Both the position numbers and the translations under genes were made by a program. From contig NZ_JACKTY010000031.1 in the NCBI RefSeq assembly GCF_025822605.1, positions 268,476 through 332,475 of the forward strand: a stretch of DNA of 64,000 bases. The letters run 5' to 3'. The stretch comes from Mycolicibacterium komossense. GTDB taxonomy: Bacteria; Actinomycetota; Actinomycetes; Mycobacteriales; Mycobacteriaceae. The notes below the pieces were generated by a model. The model had not been told where the DNA came from. It did not search any database and saw only the letters and a list, made by a program, of their open reading frames with translations. Shown here one piece after another: positions 43,481 through 52,717 of this stretch. How positions within the stretch are numbered: position 1 is the first letter of the stretch; the number at the start of each line of letters is the position of its first letter.

Positions 43481-45052
43481 ATGACTTCCTCCCCGAACAG
43501 CGCCCTGCCGACCACCAGCGTGGTCACAGTGGGCGTCGGCCCGGTCAGCTTCGCCGATGTGGTCGCAGTAGCCCGCCACGATGCCGCTGTGCACGTCGCC
43601 GACGAGGCGATGACCGCCGTAGCCGAGAGCCGAGTACGCATTGAGGCCCTAGCCGCTGACCCGACACCCGTCTACGGGGTGTCCACCGGGTTCGGTGCGC
43701 TGGCCACCCGCCACATTCCGCCGGAGCTGCGAACACAGCTGCAGCGCAGCCTGATCCGATCGCACGCGGCCGGTTCCGGCGCCGAGGTCGAACGAGAAGT
43801 GGTCCGCGCTTTGATGCTGTTGCGGCTCTCCACGCTCGCCACCGGACGCACCGGCGTTCGACCCGAGGTGGTCCGGGCCTATGCCGGCCTGCTCACCGAG
43901 GGCATCACCCCGGTGGTCTACGAATACGGCAGCCTGGGGTGCTCGGGCGACCTGGCCCCACTGGCCCACGTCGCGCTCACCCTGATCGGGGAAGGACAGG
44001 TCCGTACCCGCGACGGCGAACTCACGCCCGCCGCCGAGGCACTCGCCGCACACGGCCTGCACCCCGTGGTGCTGGCCGAAAAGGAGGGCCTCGCCCTGAT
44101 CAACGGCACCGACGGCATGCTGGGCCAGCTGATCCTGGCGCTGACCGACCTCGACGCACTGCTGAAACTGGCCGATGTCGCCGCGGCGATGAGCGTCGAG
44201 GGCCTTCTGGGCACCGAGCGGGTGTTCGCCGCCGACCTGCAGGCCCTCCGACCCCATCCCGGCCAAGCCGCGGCGGCGGCGAACATGACGCGACTGTTGG
44301 CCGACTCGGCGATCGTGGCCAGCCACAAGACCGATGACTGCACCGTGGTCCAGGACGCCTATTCGCTGCGCTGCGCCCCCCAGGTCGCCGGAGGTGCACG
44401 CGACACCGCCGAGCATGCTCGCACCGTCGCCCAACGCGAATTGGCCAGTGCGGTGGACAATCCCGTCGTCACCCTCGACGGCCGCGTGGAATCCAATGGC
44501 AATTTCCACGGCGCACCTGTGGCCTACGTGCTCGATTTCCTGGCCATCGTGGTGGCCGACCTGGCCTCCATCAGCGAACGGCGCACCGATCGGTTCCTCG
44601 ATCCGGCCCGCAACCACGGCCTCAACGCCTTTCTGGCCGACGACCCCGGCGTCGACAGTGGGCACATGATCGCCCAGTACACCCAAGCCGGCATCGTCTC
44701 CGAACTCAAACGCCTGGCCGCGCCCGCCAGCGTCGACTCCATTCCGTCCTCGGCCATGCAGGAGGATCACGTGTCGATGGGCTGGTCGTCGGCCCGCAAG
44801 CTGCGACGCGCGATCGACGGTCTCACCCGGGTACTGGCCGTGGAGGTGCTCACTTCCGCACGCGCCCTCGACCTGCGCGCACCCCTGACTCCCGGACCCG
44901 CAACGGCGGCGGTCGTCGCCGCCGTGCGCGAACACGTACCCGGCCCCGGCCCCGACCGTTACCTCGCTCCGGAGATCGCCGCCGTGGTCGACCTGGCGCA
45001 CAGTGGCGCGCTGGTGGCGGCCGCCGAGAGCGCGATCGGCGCACTGTCGTGA
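43481..45052 (+). CDS. hutH: histidine ammonia-lyase
   Basis: 523 residues. Aromatic amino acid lyase: YGVSTGFGALATRHI, then YGSLGCSGDLAPLAHVALTLIGEG containing the MIO triad as Cys154-Ser155-Gly156, KEGLALINGTDGMLGQLILAL, QDAYSLRC, and late SIPSSAMQEDHVSMGWSS. The MIO prosthetic group forms from Cys/Ala-Ser-Gly; Cys in first place appears normal for actinobacterial HutH. Deaminates L-histidine to urocanate. AAGG precedes the start. The stop overlaps the aminotransferase start (GTGA), so the two are made together. Confidence 0.95.
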   Translation: MTSSPNSALPTTSVVTVGVGPVSFADVVAVARHDAAVHVADEAMTAVAESRVRIEALAADPTPVYGVSTGFGALATRHIPPELRTQLQRSLIRSHAAGSGAEVEREVVRALMLLRLSTLATGRTGVRPEVVRAYAGLLTEGITPVVYEYGSLGCSGDLAPLAHVALTLIGEGQVRTRDGELTPAAEALAAHGLHPVVLAEKEGLALINGTDGMLGQLILALTDLDALLKLADVAAAMSVEGLLGTERVFAADLQALRPHPGQAAAAANMTRLLADSAIVASHKTDDCTVVQDAYSLRCAPQVAGGARDTAEHARTVAQRELASAVDNPVVTLDGRVESNGNFHGAPVAYVLDFLAIVVADLASISERRTDRFLDPARNHGLNAFLADDPGVDSGHMIAQYTQAGIVSELKRLAAPASVDSIPSSAMQEDHVSMGWSSARKLRRAIDGLTRVLAVEVLTSARALDLRAPLTPGPATAAVVAAVREHVPGPGPDRYLAPEIAAVVDLAHSGALVAAAESAIGALS

Positions 45053-46155
45053 TCCACGTCCCAGCGGCCGGCCCCACCGCGCGGCCACGCCGCGTGGTCA
45101 GCGACTTGCCGCGCTATTCCCGCGCGGCCGGCCTCAATGAGGTGCGCTGGCGTGCGTCGTCCAACGAGTCGACGGTGCCCCCGTCGCCACGGGTGCAGCA
45201 GGCCATCGTCGAGACCGCTGCGCAGGCTCACCTCTATCCCTCGCTGCAAGGGGATCTGCTCGTCGCGGATCTGAGCGCCCGCTTGCAGGTCGCCCCTGAG
45301 CAGATCGTCGTCGGTGGCGGATCGCTGGCGTTGCTGCAGCACACTCTGGCCGCCTACACCGGGGCCGAGACCGAGGTGGTGCACGCCTGGCGTAGCTATG
45401 AGGCCTATCCGATCCTGATCGGGGTCGTCGGCGCCACGCCCGTCCCGGTAGCCCTCGACGCCACCCACACCCACGACGTGGATGCCATGCTCGCCGCGAT
45501 CACTTGGTCCACTCAGGCGATCATCGTGTGCAACCCGAACAACCCCACCGGCACCGAGCTACCACGCAGCGAGATCGAACGACTCATCACCTCCGTGCCG
45601 GCCAACGTCCTGGTGTTGCTCGACGAGGCCTACCAGGAGTTCGCCACCACCGACATCGACGGGCTCAGCCTGGTTCGCCAGTACCCCAACGTCGTGGTCT
45701 TTCGGACGTTCTCCAAGGCCTACGGCCTTGCCGGACTCAGAGCCGGGTACATGATCGCCCACCCGGAGGTCGCCGACAACGTGCGCGCTGCGGCACCCCC
45801 GTTCGGGCTGAGCCTGCTCGCCGAGGCCGGCGCCCGAGCCGCGTGGGCCGACACCACGCATACCAAACACATCGTCGACGTGGTGTGCGACGGTCGCGAA
45901 TACCTACGCCGTGAAGCCGCCAAACGGGGACTCGACACCCCGGTCAGCGGTGCCAACTTCGTGTGGCTCCCCGTTGGATCGCGGGCTACCGAGCTTCAGA
46001 AAGCATGTGTGGCACATCGCGTTTCGGTACGCGCATTCGACGGCGAAGGAGTGCGGGTCACCGTTGGCGATCGGGATGCCGAGGACGCGGTGCTGGCGGC
46101 GATCGACAGCCTGCAGTGGGCCGCCACTTCCGACACCCGTTCCCTAGCGGACTAG
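45049..46155 (+). CDS. HisC-like PLP aminotransferase
   Basis: 368 residues from GTG 45049. Fold-type I class II aminotransferase of the histidinol-phosphate type: RASSNESTVPPSP, YPSLQGDLL, VGGGSLALLQHTLAAY, VCNPNNPTGTELP, LLDEAYQEF, and the PLP Lys in RTFSKAYGLAGLRAGY. Coupled to hutH. A second HisC inside a hut island suggests catabolic use: histidine/imidazolepyruvate, or histidinol/imidazole acetol interconversion. Aromatic aminotransferase activity is an alternative. The biosynthetic hisC would be expected in a his operon elsewhere. Confidence 0.82.
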   Translation: MIHVPAAGPTARPRRVVSDLPRYSRAAGLNEVRWRASSNESTVPPSPRVQQAIVETAAQAHLYPSLQGDLLVADLSARLQVAPEQIVVGGGSLALLQHTLAAYTGAETEVVHAWRSYEAYPILIGVVGATPVPVALDATHTHDVDAMLAAITWSTQAIIVCNPNNPTGTELPRSEIERLITSVPANVLVLLDEAYQEFATTDIDGLSLVRQYPNVVVFRTFSKAYGLAGLRAGYMIAHPEVADNVRAAAPPFGLSLLAEAGARAAWADTTHTKHIVDVVCDGREYLRREAAKRGLDTPVSGANFVWLPVGSRATELQKACVAHRVSVRAFDGEGVRVTVGDRDAEDAVLAAIDSLQWAATSDTRSLAD

Positions 46156-46212
46156 AACCTCGGCCACCAAGGTTGCTCGCGCCCTGAAGACGAACGTCGA
46201 CGAAAGGCCACC

Positions 46213-47565
46213 ATGAGTGTCCTGCGCTCCCTGACCAGACTGTCGGCAACCAAGCCGTGCCACGACGGCGAGACGGCGACTGGGGCCACACCGACCACGA
46301 CCTCGGTGGGTGCCGATGCGCCCGATCTCGACAGCCGCGCCGGGTGGCAGGTGGTGTGGGCCGTGCACGCCCTGACCGCCGTCACCTACGGGTCGGCGTA
46401 CTCCTTCTCCGCGACCTTTCCCGACCTCACCCGCGAGTTCCACGCCTCTCGCTCGGCGGTGGCCCTGGTGTTCTCACTGGCCGCGGGCGGCTTCCACCTA
46501 TTCGGTGCCGTCGCCGGCCGACTCGCCGACCGCGTATCCACCCGCCTCATGTGCCTCGCCGGGGTGTTGGTGATGGCCGTCGGATACCTCGCGGCCTCGC
46601 ACGCGCACACCCTTGGGATGCTCTACGCCTGCTACGGGCTCGGCGTCGGCTTGGGCGTCGGCTTGCTCTACGTGCCGTCGATGGCCGCCGTGCAGACCTG
46701 GTTCGCCGTCAAGCGTTCCGCTGCGGCCGGCATCGCGACCGCCGGACTCGGAATCGGCACCGTCGTGGCGCCGATGGCCGTCGGAGCGGCTTTGCCGGCC
46801 CTCGGGTGGCGAACCTGCTTCGTCATCCTCGGGGTGGCCATCCTCGTCATGGGAGTTCCTGCGGCGCTTGTGATTCGACGCCATCCGAGCGCACTGCACA
46901 CGGCGACGTCGGGGTCGTCACGGCCGTTGTGGCCGATTCTGCGGACGACGACATTCGCCCAGTTCTACCTCTCGGTGCTGCTGGCCTCGATCTGCACCTT
47001 CATCCCCTATGTCCATCTCGTCTCTGCTGCCCGCGACCAGGGCTACTCCCTGCAGGTGGGAACGATGCTGATCGCACTGATAGGCGTCGGCAACATCGCG
47101 GGCCGATTCGCCCTCGGCGGCATCGCCGACCGGATCGGACGCCTGCGCGTGCTGGCGTGGCTCACCGCTGTTCTCGGTTGCTCGTTTCTGGGATGGGCCG
47201 CCAGCAGCGCCCTGCCGGTGCTCATCGGATTCTCCATACTGTTCGGCCTCGCCTACGGCGGCTGTGTCAGCCTCTATCCGGCCGTAACCGCGGATCTATT
47301 CGGAGACAACCGAATCGGCGCCACACTCGGTGCCCTGTATACCGGCGTCGGACTCGCGGCACTGGCCGGACCTACCCTGGCCGGCTATCTGCGCGACAGC
47401 ACCCACAGTTATGCCGTGCCAGCGCTCATCAGCGCTGCTGCCGCTTTCATCGCCGCCGCTTTGACCTACCACCTAGACCGCAACGCCAGCAGTGCCCTCC
47501 GACCATCCCCGCGCCCGCAGCACACGTCAGCGCGCATCGAACCAACCCGCAGGCGCGACACCTGA
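46213..47565 (+). CDS. MFS transporter, monocarboxylate (MCT/OFA-like) type
   Basis: 450 residues, GAAAGG before ATG 46213. Twelve membrane segments with AGGFHLFGAVAGRLADRVSTRLMC after helix 2 and GRFALGGIADRIGRLRVL in the second half; YGLGVGLGVGLLYVPSMAAVQTWF is typical of the OFA/MCT branch that moves carboxylates. Could import urocanate, imidazolelactate or another imidazole acid. Its 3' end overlaps the convergent IclR gene by 39 bp. A weak hairpin AACCT/AGGTT (46156-46174) precedes it. Confidence 0.85.
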   Translation: MSVLRSLTRLSATKPCHDGETATGATPTTTSVGADAPDLDSRAGWQVVWAVHALTAVTYGSAYSFSATFPDLTREFHASRSAVALVFSLAAGGFHLFGAVAGRLADRVSTRLMCLAGVLVMAVGYLAASHAHTLGMLYACYGLGVGLGVGLLYVPSMAAVQTWFAVKRSAAAGIATAGLGIGTVVAPMAVGAALPALGWRTCFVILGVAILVMGVPAALVIRRHPSALHTATSGSSRPLWPILRTTTFAQFYLSVLLASICTFIPYVHLVSAARDQGYSLQVGTMLIALIGVGNIAGRFALGGIADRIGRLRVLAWLTAVLGCSFLGWAASSALPVLIGFSILFGLAYGGCVSLYPAVTADLFGDNRIGATLGALYTGVGLAALAGPTLAGYLRDSTHSYAVPALISAAAAFIAAALTYHLDRNASSALRPSPRPQHTSARIEPTRRRDT

Positions 47566-48324
47566 CATGGCCCAGGTCAGCTGCTGTGCGGAATGCCGCA
47601 CAGCCCGAACCAACTCGCCGACCGCCAGCGCGGATCGATCGGTGCGCCGGGTCACGCTGATCGCCGCAATCGGGCGACTGGAATGGTCGAAGGCGCAGGC
47701 CGCCACCGAGTGCAGCCCCTCGGTGATCAGACCGTCCTCCTCGGCCCAGCCCTGGTTATGTTCGGTGCCGAGAAGCCGCCGCAACTGGGGCAACGACGTC
47801 GGACCTCGACCGGTGCGGACCACGAAGGCCGTGCTGGCCGGAAACAGTGCACGCACCTGGGCGGCCGGCAGGTGCGCCAAGATCGACCGGCCGCTGGCCG
47901 TCAGCTGCGCCGGCAACCGCACACCGACGTCGGTCACCATCGTCACGGGGACCCGGGCGACCGCGGGCTGTTCCTTGATCAGATACAACGTCTCCGCCCC
48001 GTGGAGTACCCCGAGATGCGCGGTCTCGCCGATCGCATCGACCAATCGGCGCAAGATCGGCCGCGCCAGCAGTTCCAGTGGTTCATGACGCATGTAGGCC
48101 GAGCCGATCTCGAAGGCCGCCACACCCAGCCCGTAACCCCGCTGGTCAGGCAGATGCACCACGAAGTGATGCTCGATGAGCACGTCAAGCAGGTGGTACA
48201 CCGTCGACCGGGGGATGCTCAGCTGGCGCGCCAAGGTCGCTGCGCCGACGGGACCCGTACGCGCCGCCAGCGCAAGCAGCACTTGCAGGGATCGGCCCAC
48301 CGCCGGTGAGGCACTCGACACCAC
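47527..48324 (-). CDS. second IclR family regulator of the histidine island
   Basis: 265 residues from GTG 48324 (GTG 48321 also possible); GGGAG five bases upstream. HTH: GRSLQVLLALAARTGPVGAATLARQLSIPRSTVYHLLDVL; effector domain with TAHLGVLHGAETLYLIKEQP and VGVRLPAQLTASGRSIL. Divergent from hutU with one copy of the palindrome between them. Similar overall to the IclR protein at 36.4 kb, so the two could form mixed dimers/tetramers or respond to different effectors (urocanate versus the alternative substrate). Confidence 0.85.
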   Translation of the reverse strand: MVSSASPAVGRSLQVLLALAARTGPVGAATLARQLSIPRSTVYHLLDVLIEHHFVVHLPDQRGYGLGVAAFEIGSAYMRHEPLELLARPILRRLVDAIGETAHLGVLHGAETLYLIKEQPAVARVPVTMVTDVGVRLPAQLTASGRSILAHLPAAQVRALFPASTAFVVRTGRGPTSLPQLRRLLGTEHNQGWAEEDGLITEGLHSVAACAFDHSSRPIAAISVTRRTDRSALAVGELVRAVRHSAQQLTWAMSGVAPAGWFDAR

Positions 48325-48337
48325 CGCTCTCCCATCA

Positions 48338-48353
48338 GTCTCGGATTCGAGAC
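48338..48353. promoter_or_regulatory. hut-island palindrome, site 6
   Basis: GTCTCGGATTCGAGAC, a near-perfect palindrome, is 13 bp before the minus-strand IclR start and about 97 bp before the hutU start. It could control both directions. Confidence 0.72.
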
Positions 48354-48450
48354 GCTATCGCGGAAACCGGTCTACGGCAACGTCCCCGGATGCGGTGTGC
48401 TGGACATCAACAACGCCGATCACCCGCCACGCATCCGAAGGATCACCACC

Positions 48451-50121
48451 ATGACCGAGCAGACCGCCGGCCCCCGACCCGTGCGCGCCGCCCGCGGCAC
48501 CACCCTGTCCTGCAAAGGCTGGCAACAAGAAGCCGTCCTGCGCATGCTCAGCAACAATCTCGACCCGGAAGTCGCCGAGCACCCTGACAAACTGGTCGTC
48601 TACGGCGGCACTGGCCGCGCGGCACGCAGCTGGGAGGCCTTCGACGCCATTGTGGCCAGCCTGCGCGACCTCGAGAACGACGAGACCCTGCTGGTGCAGT
48701 CGGGCAAGCCGGTCGGCATCCTGCGCACCAACGAATGGGCGCCGCGTGTGCTGATCGCCAACTCCAACCTCGTCGGCGACTGGGCCAACTGGGAATACTT
48801 CCGTGAGCTCGAGGCCGCCGGACTCATCATGTATGGCCAGATGACCGCCGGATCGTGGATCTACATCGGCACCCAAGGCATCCTGCAAGGCACCTACGAG
48901 ACCTTCGGCGCGGTCGCCAAGAAGCGCTTCAACGGCACCCTGGCGGGCACCATCACGCTGACTGCCGGAGTCGGCGGCATGGGGGGCGCCCAACCGCTGG
49001 CGGTCACCATGAACGAAGGCGTGGCCATCTGCGTGGATGTCGACGAGAGCCGCATCGACCGCCGCATCGCCAAGCGCTACCTCGACGTCAAGGCCACCGA
49101 TCTCGACGATGCCCTGGCCAAGGCGGTCGCGGCGCGAGATGCCAAGCGGCCGTTGTCGATCGGTGTGGTCGGCAATGCTGCCGAGATCTTCCCCGCACTG
49201 CTGGAGCGCGACGCCCCGATCGACATCGTGACCGACCAGACCTCGGCGCACGATCCGCTGTCATACCTGCCGCTCGGCGTTGACTTCGAAGACATGGCCA
49301 AGATGGCCGACAAAGATCCCGGCTACTTCACCGAGCAGGCACAGGAGTCGATGGCCAAGCACGTCGCCGCCATGGTCGGTTTCCTCGACAAGGGCGCCGA
49401 GGTGTTCGACTACGGCAATTCGATTCGTGACGAGGCCCGAAAGGCCGGCTACGAGCGGGCCTTCGACTTTCCTGGCTTTGTGCCCGCCTACATCCGGCCG
49501 CAGTTCGAGGAGGGACTCGGCCCGTTCCGGTGGGTGGCTTTGTCCGGCGATCCGAACGACATCGAAGCCACCGACCGCGCCATCCTGGAACTGTTCCCCG
49601 ACAACGAGCATCTGCGCCGCTGGATCACCATGGCCGGCGAGAAGGTCGAGTTCGAGGGTCTACCCGCCCGCATCTGCTGGCTGGGCTATGGCGAACGCCA
49701 CCTCGCCGGACTGAAGTTCAACGAGATGGTGGCCAGCGGAGAGCTCTCCGCACCCATCGTGATCGGCCGTGATCACTTGGATTCGGGATCGGTGGCCTCT
49801 CCTTACCGCGAAACCGAGGCGATGCTCGACGGCTCCGATGCAATCGCCGACTGGCCGCTGCTCAACGCCCTGGCCAATACCGCCTCTGGCGCCTCCTGGG
49901 TGTCGATCCACCACGGCGGCGGCGTCGGCATCGGCCGCTCCATCCACGCCGGCCAGGTGTGCGTCGCCGACGGCACCGAACTGGCCGCCGCAAAGCTCGA
50001 GCGCGTCCTCACCAACGACCCCGCCATGGGGGTCATCCGCCACGTCGACGCCGGCTACAGCCACGCGGCCGACATCGCCGCCGAGCGCGGCGTGCGCATC
50101 CCCATGCAGGAATCCAAGTGA
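48451..50121 (+). CDS. hutU: urocanate hydratase
   Basis: 556 residues from ATG 48451 (AAGGA eight bases upstream), the family's normal length. Urocanase elements: LVVYGGTGRAARSWEAF, SGKPVGI and NSNLVGDWANWEYFRELEAAGLIMYGQMTAGSW in outline; the NAD-binding ITLTAGVGGMGGAQPLAV; and the catalytic Cys409 in RICWLGYGERH, followed by GRDHLDSGSVASPYRETE. Converts urocanate to 4-imidazolone-5-propionate. First gene of a tightly coupled hutU-amidohydrolase-hutF-hutI operon with four-base overlaps throughout. Confidence 0.97.
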   Translation: MTEQTAGPRPVRAARGTTLSCKGWQQEAVLRMLSNNLDPEVAEHPDKLVVYGGTGRAARSWEAFDAIVASLRDLENDETLLVQSGKPVGILRTNEWAPRVLIANSNLVGDWANWEYFRELEAAGLIMYGQMTAGSWIYIGTQGILQGTYETFGAVAKKRFNGTLAGTITLTAGVGGMGGAQPLAVTMNEGVAICVDVDESRIDRRIAKRYLDVKATDLDDALAKAVAARDAKRPLSIGVVGNAAEIFPALLERDAPIDIVTDQTSAHDPLSYLPLGVDFEDMAKMADKDPGYFTEQAQESMAKHVAAMVGFLDKGAEVFDYGNSIRDEARKAGYERAFDFPGFVPAYIRPQFEEGLGPFRWVALSGDPNDIEATDRAILELFPDNEHLRRWITMAGEKVEFEGLPARICWLGYGERHLAGLKFNEMVASGELSAPIVIGRDHLDSGSVASPYRETEAMLDGSDAIADWPLLNALANTASGASWVSIHHGGGVGIGRSIHAGQVCVADGTELAAAKLERVLTNDPAMGVIRHVDAGYSHAADIAAERGVRIPMQESK

Positions 50122-51347
50122 GCACCTTCGATTCGCTGTGGGGGTCCATCCTCGACGTCGGTCGGGAACCCACCAGCGGCGGATATCGCCGATTCGCCTG
50201 GAGTACAGCTGATTTGACACTGCGCGAGTGGTTCACCGGCGACGCCCAGCAGCGCGGCATGAGCGTCGAGGAGGATCGCAACGGCAATCTGTGGGCGTGG
50301 TGGCTACCGCCCGGCCACACCGGCGATCCGCGCGACGCGTTCGTCACCGGGTCGCACCTGGATTCGGTGCCCGACGGCGGCCCCTTCGACGGCCCGTTGG
50401 GAATCATCACCGCGTTCGCCGCCATCGACATCCTGCAGCGCACCGGCGTCACCCCGCAGCGCCCCGTCGCCGTCGCCGCGTTCTCCGACGAGGAGGGTGC
50501 GCGTTTCGGCGTTGCGTGTGTGGGCTCGCAGCTGTCTTCGGGTGCCCTCACTGCCGAGCGTGCTCTGGGGTTACGCGATGCCGACGGCACCTCTCTGGCG
50601 GAGGCGATGACCGCCGCCGGGCGCGACCCCGGGCACGTCGGCGCCGACCCCACGCTGACGCAGCGGGTAGGGGTCTACGTCGAGTTGCACGTCGAGCAGG
50701 GCCGCGCCCTCGACCTCGTGGACAAGCCGCTCGCGGTCGCCTCGGCGATCTGGCCGCACGGCCGTTGGCAGTTCTCGTTCTGCGGTGAGGCCAACCACGC
50801 CGGGGCCACCCGACTGGTCGACCGTCGAGACCCCATGCTGACGTTTGCCACCTCCGTGCACGACGCCCGCACCCGCGCGACCGCCCATCAGGCGGTCGCC
50901 ACGTTCGGCAAGGTCCGCGTAACGCCCAACGGCGCCAACGCGATCCCCTCGCAGGTGCTGGCCTGGCTGGATGCCCGCGCCGCCGACGAAGAGACCCTGC
51001 GCGCCCTGGTCGAGGACATCACCGCCGATGCCACCCGCAACGCGGGATCCGATCGCACCTCGGTGCAGATCGAGGCCGAGTCCATCTCGCCCGCGGTCCA
51101 TTTCCCGGGTGAGCCGCGTGACCGCATTCAGCGCATCCTTACGCCCCGGTTCGGCGAACTGCCCGTCCTGCCCACCGCGGCAGGCCACGACGCCGGAGTC
51201 CTTGCTGCAGTGCTACCCACCGCAATGCTGTTCGTGCGCAATCCAACTGGTGTCTCACACTCCCCTGACGAGTACGCCGAGATCAGTGACTGCCGCCTCG
51301 GTGCCGATGCACTGGCGGCCGTCATGGCGGATTGGATCGGCGGATGA
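50118..51347 (+). CDS. M20 family amidohydrolase (allantoate/ureidopropionase-like), probable N-formylglutamate deformylase substitute
   Basis: 409 residues from GTG 50118, overlapping hutU. M20 metal site: GSHLDSVPDGGPFDGPLG (His and bridging Asp), SDEEGARFG (catalytic Glu pair), ELHVEQGRALD and late TAAGHDAG; dimerisation domain with EANHAGATRLVDRRDPM and NGANAIPSQV. The family hydrolyses N-carbamoyl or N-formyl-type amides. It sits between hutU and hutF, and no HutG is present, so removing the formyl group of N-formyl-L-glutamate (the HutF product) is the missing step it most likely performs. Confidence 0.8.
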   Translation: MSTFDSLWGSILDVGREPTSGGYRRFAWSTADLTLREWFTGDAQQRGMSVEEDRNGNLWAWWLPPGHTGDPRDAFVTGSHLDSVPDGGPFDGPLGIITAFAAIDILQRTGVTPQRPVAVAAFSDEEGARFGVACVGSQLSSGALTAERALGLRDADGTSLAEAMTAAGRDPGHVGADPTLTQRVGVYVELHVEQGRALDLVDKPLAVASAIWPHGRWQFSFCGEANHAGATRLVDRRDPMLTFATSVHDARTRATAHQAVATFGKVRVTPNGANAIPSQVLAWLDARAADEETLRALVEDITADATRNAGSDRTSVQIEAESISPAVHFPGEPRDRIQRILTPRFGELPVLPTAAGHDAGVLAAVLPTAMLFVRNPTGVSHSPDEYAEISDCRLGADALAAVMADWIGG

Positions 51348-52717
51348 AGGCCACCAGGTTCTGGTGCGAGCACGCCTGGCTCGGTGGAGACACCATCGCC
51401 AACGGCGTCACCATCGACATCACCGACGGGGTCATCAGCGCCGTCACCAGTGATACAGACCGCCGTGACGGCGACACCGCGCTGAGCGGACTGGTCCTAC
51501 CCGGCCTGGCGAACGCCCACTCGCACGCCTTCCACCGCGCGCTGCGCTCACGCACCCAACGGGACCGCGGCACATTCTGGACCTGGCGCAACCTCATGTA
51601 CCGGGCCGCCAGCCGGCTGACGCCCGAAAGCTATTACGAGCTCGCACGTGGCGTGTATGCCGAAATGGCGCTGGCCGGCATCACCTGCGTCGGCGAGTTT
51701 CACTATCTGCATCACGACGTCGACGGCGCCCCCTACGCGGACCCGAACGCCATGGGCCACGCGCTGATCGCCGCCGCCCGCGACGCCGGACTGCGCATCA
51801 CGCTGCTGGACACCTGCTACCTCAGCTCCGGCGTCGACGGTGCACCCCTGGCCGACGGACCCCAGCAACGCTTCGGCGATCGCACCGGGCCGAGGTGGGC
51901 GCAACGGGCCGAAATCCTGCACCAGCACTACAGCAGCGACAACGCCGTCGTAATCGGGTCGGCGCTGCACTCGGTCCGCGGTGTCCCCGTCGAGCACATG
52001 GGAGCGGTCGTGGAATGGGCCGCGGCCAACGACGCGCCACTGCACGTGCACTCCTCGGAACAAACCGCAGAGATCGACCAATGCCTGGCCGTACACGGCT
52101 GCACCCCAACGGCATTGCTGCGCGACCACGGCGTGCTCGGACCGCGCACCACTGCCGTGCACGCCACCCACCTCACCGACGCCGACATCAACGACCTCGA
52201 CACCACCGCCACCGGAGTCTGTTTCTGCCCTACCACTGAACGCGACCTCGGTGACGGCATCGGTCCCACCACCGCCCTCATGCAGGCCGCAGGCTTATTC
52301 AGCCTCGGCTCCGACAGCCACGCCGTCGTCGACTTGTTCGAGGAAGCGCGCGGCGTCGAACTCGACGAACGCCTTGCGCGCCGCGAACGGGGTCTCTTCA
52401 GCGCCGCCGACCTGCTGACCGCGGCCACCGCCAACGGTCACCGGACCCTCGGTTTCACCGACGCCGGCCAGCTGGGTGTCGGTCAACGCGCCGATCTGGT
52501 CGCAGTCGATCTGAATTCCATCCGCACCGCCGGCAGCCCGGCCAGCGCCGAAACCGCAGTCTTCGCCGCCACCGCGGCAGACGTCACCGATGTCGTCATC
52601 GACGGTCGGACGGTCGTCGCCGACCGCCGCCACACCCGCATCGAACAACCCGCCCGCGAACTGGCTCACAGCATCACCGCCCTGCTCGACGGCGAGCCGA
52701 CCAGGAGCATCCGATGA
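51344..52717 (+). CDS. hutF: formimidoylglutamate deiminase
   Basis: 457 residues from ATG 51344 (ATGA overlap). Amidohydrolase superfamily: metal site LANAHSHAFHRALRSR, ESYYELARGVYAEMALAGITCVGEFHYLHH (a strong HutF marker), HVHSSEQTAEIDQC, AVHATHLTDADI and SLGSDSHAVVDLFEEARGVEL. Deiminates N-formimino-L-glutamate to N-formyl-L-glutamate and ammonia. Its presence shows that this island uses the five-step hut route ending in formate and glutamate rather than direct formiminoglutamase. Confidence 0.93.
   Translation: MKATRFWCEHAWLGGDTIANGVTIDITDGVISAVTSDTDRRDGDTALSGLVLPGLANAHSHAFHRALRSRTQRDRGTFWTWRNLMYRAASRLTPESYYELARGVYAEMALAGITCVGEFHYLHHDVDGAPYADPNAMGHALIAAARDAGLRITLLDTCYLSSGVDGAPLADGPQQRFGDRTGPRWAQRAEILHQHYSSDNAVVIGSALHSVRGVPVEHMGAVVEWAAANDAPLHVHSSEQTAEIDQCLAVHGCTPTALLRDHGVLGPRTTAVHATHLTDADINDLDTTATGVCFCPTTERDLGDGIGPTTALMQAAGLFSLGSDSHAVVDLFEEARGVELDERLARRERGLFSAADLLTAATANGHRTLGFTDAGQLGVGQRADLVAVDLNSIRTAGSPASAETAVFAATAADVTDVVIDGRTVVADRRHTRIEQPARELAHSITALLDGEPTRSIR

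Noticed and set aside
43649..45088. 479-codon minus-strand frame opposite hutH
   Set aside because: Antisense shadow; low-complexity Gly/His/Gln composition and no recognisable domain.
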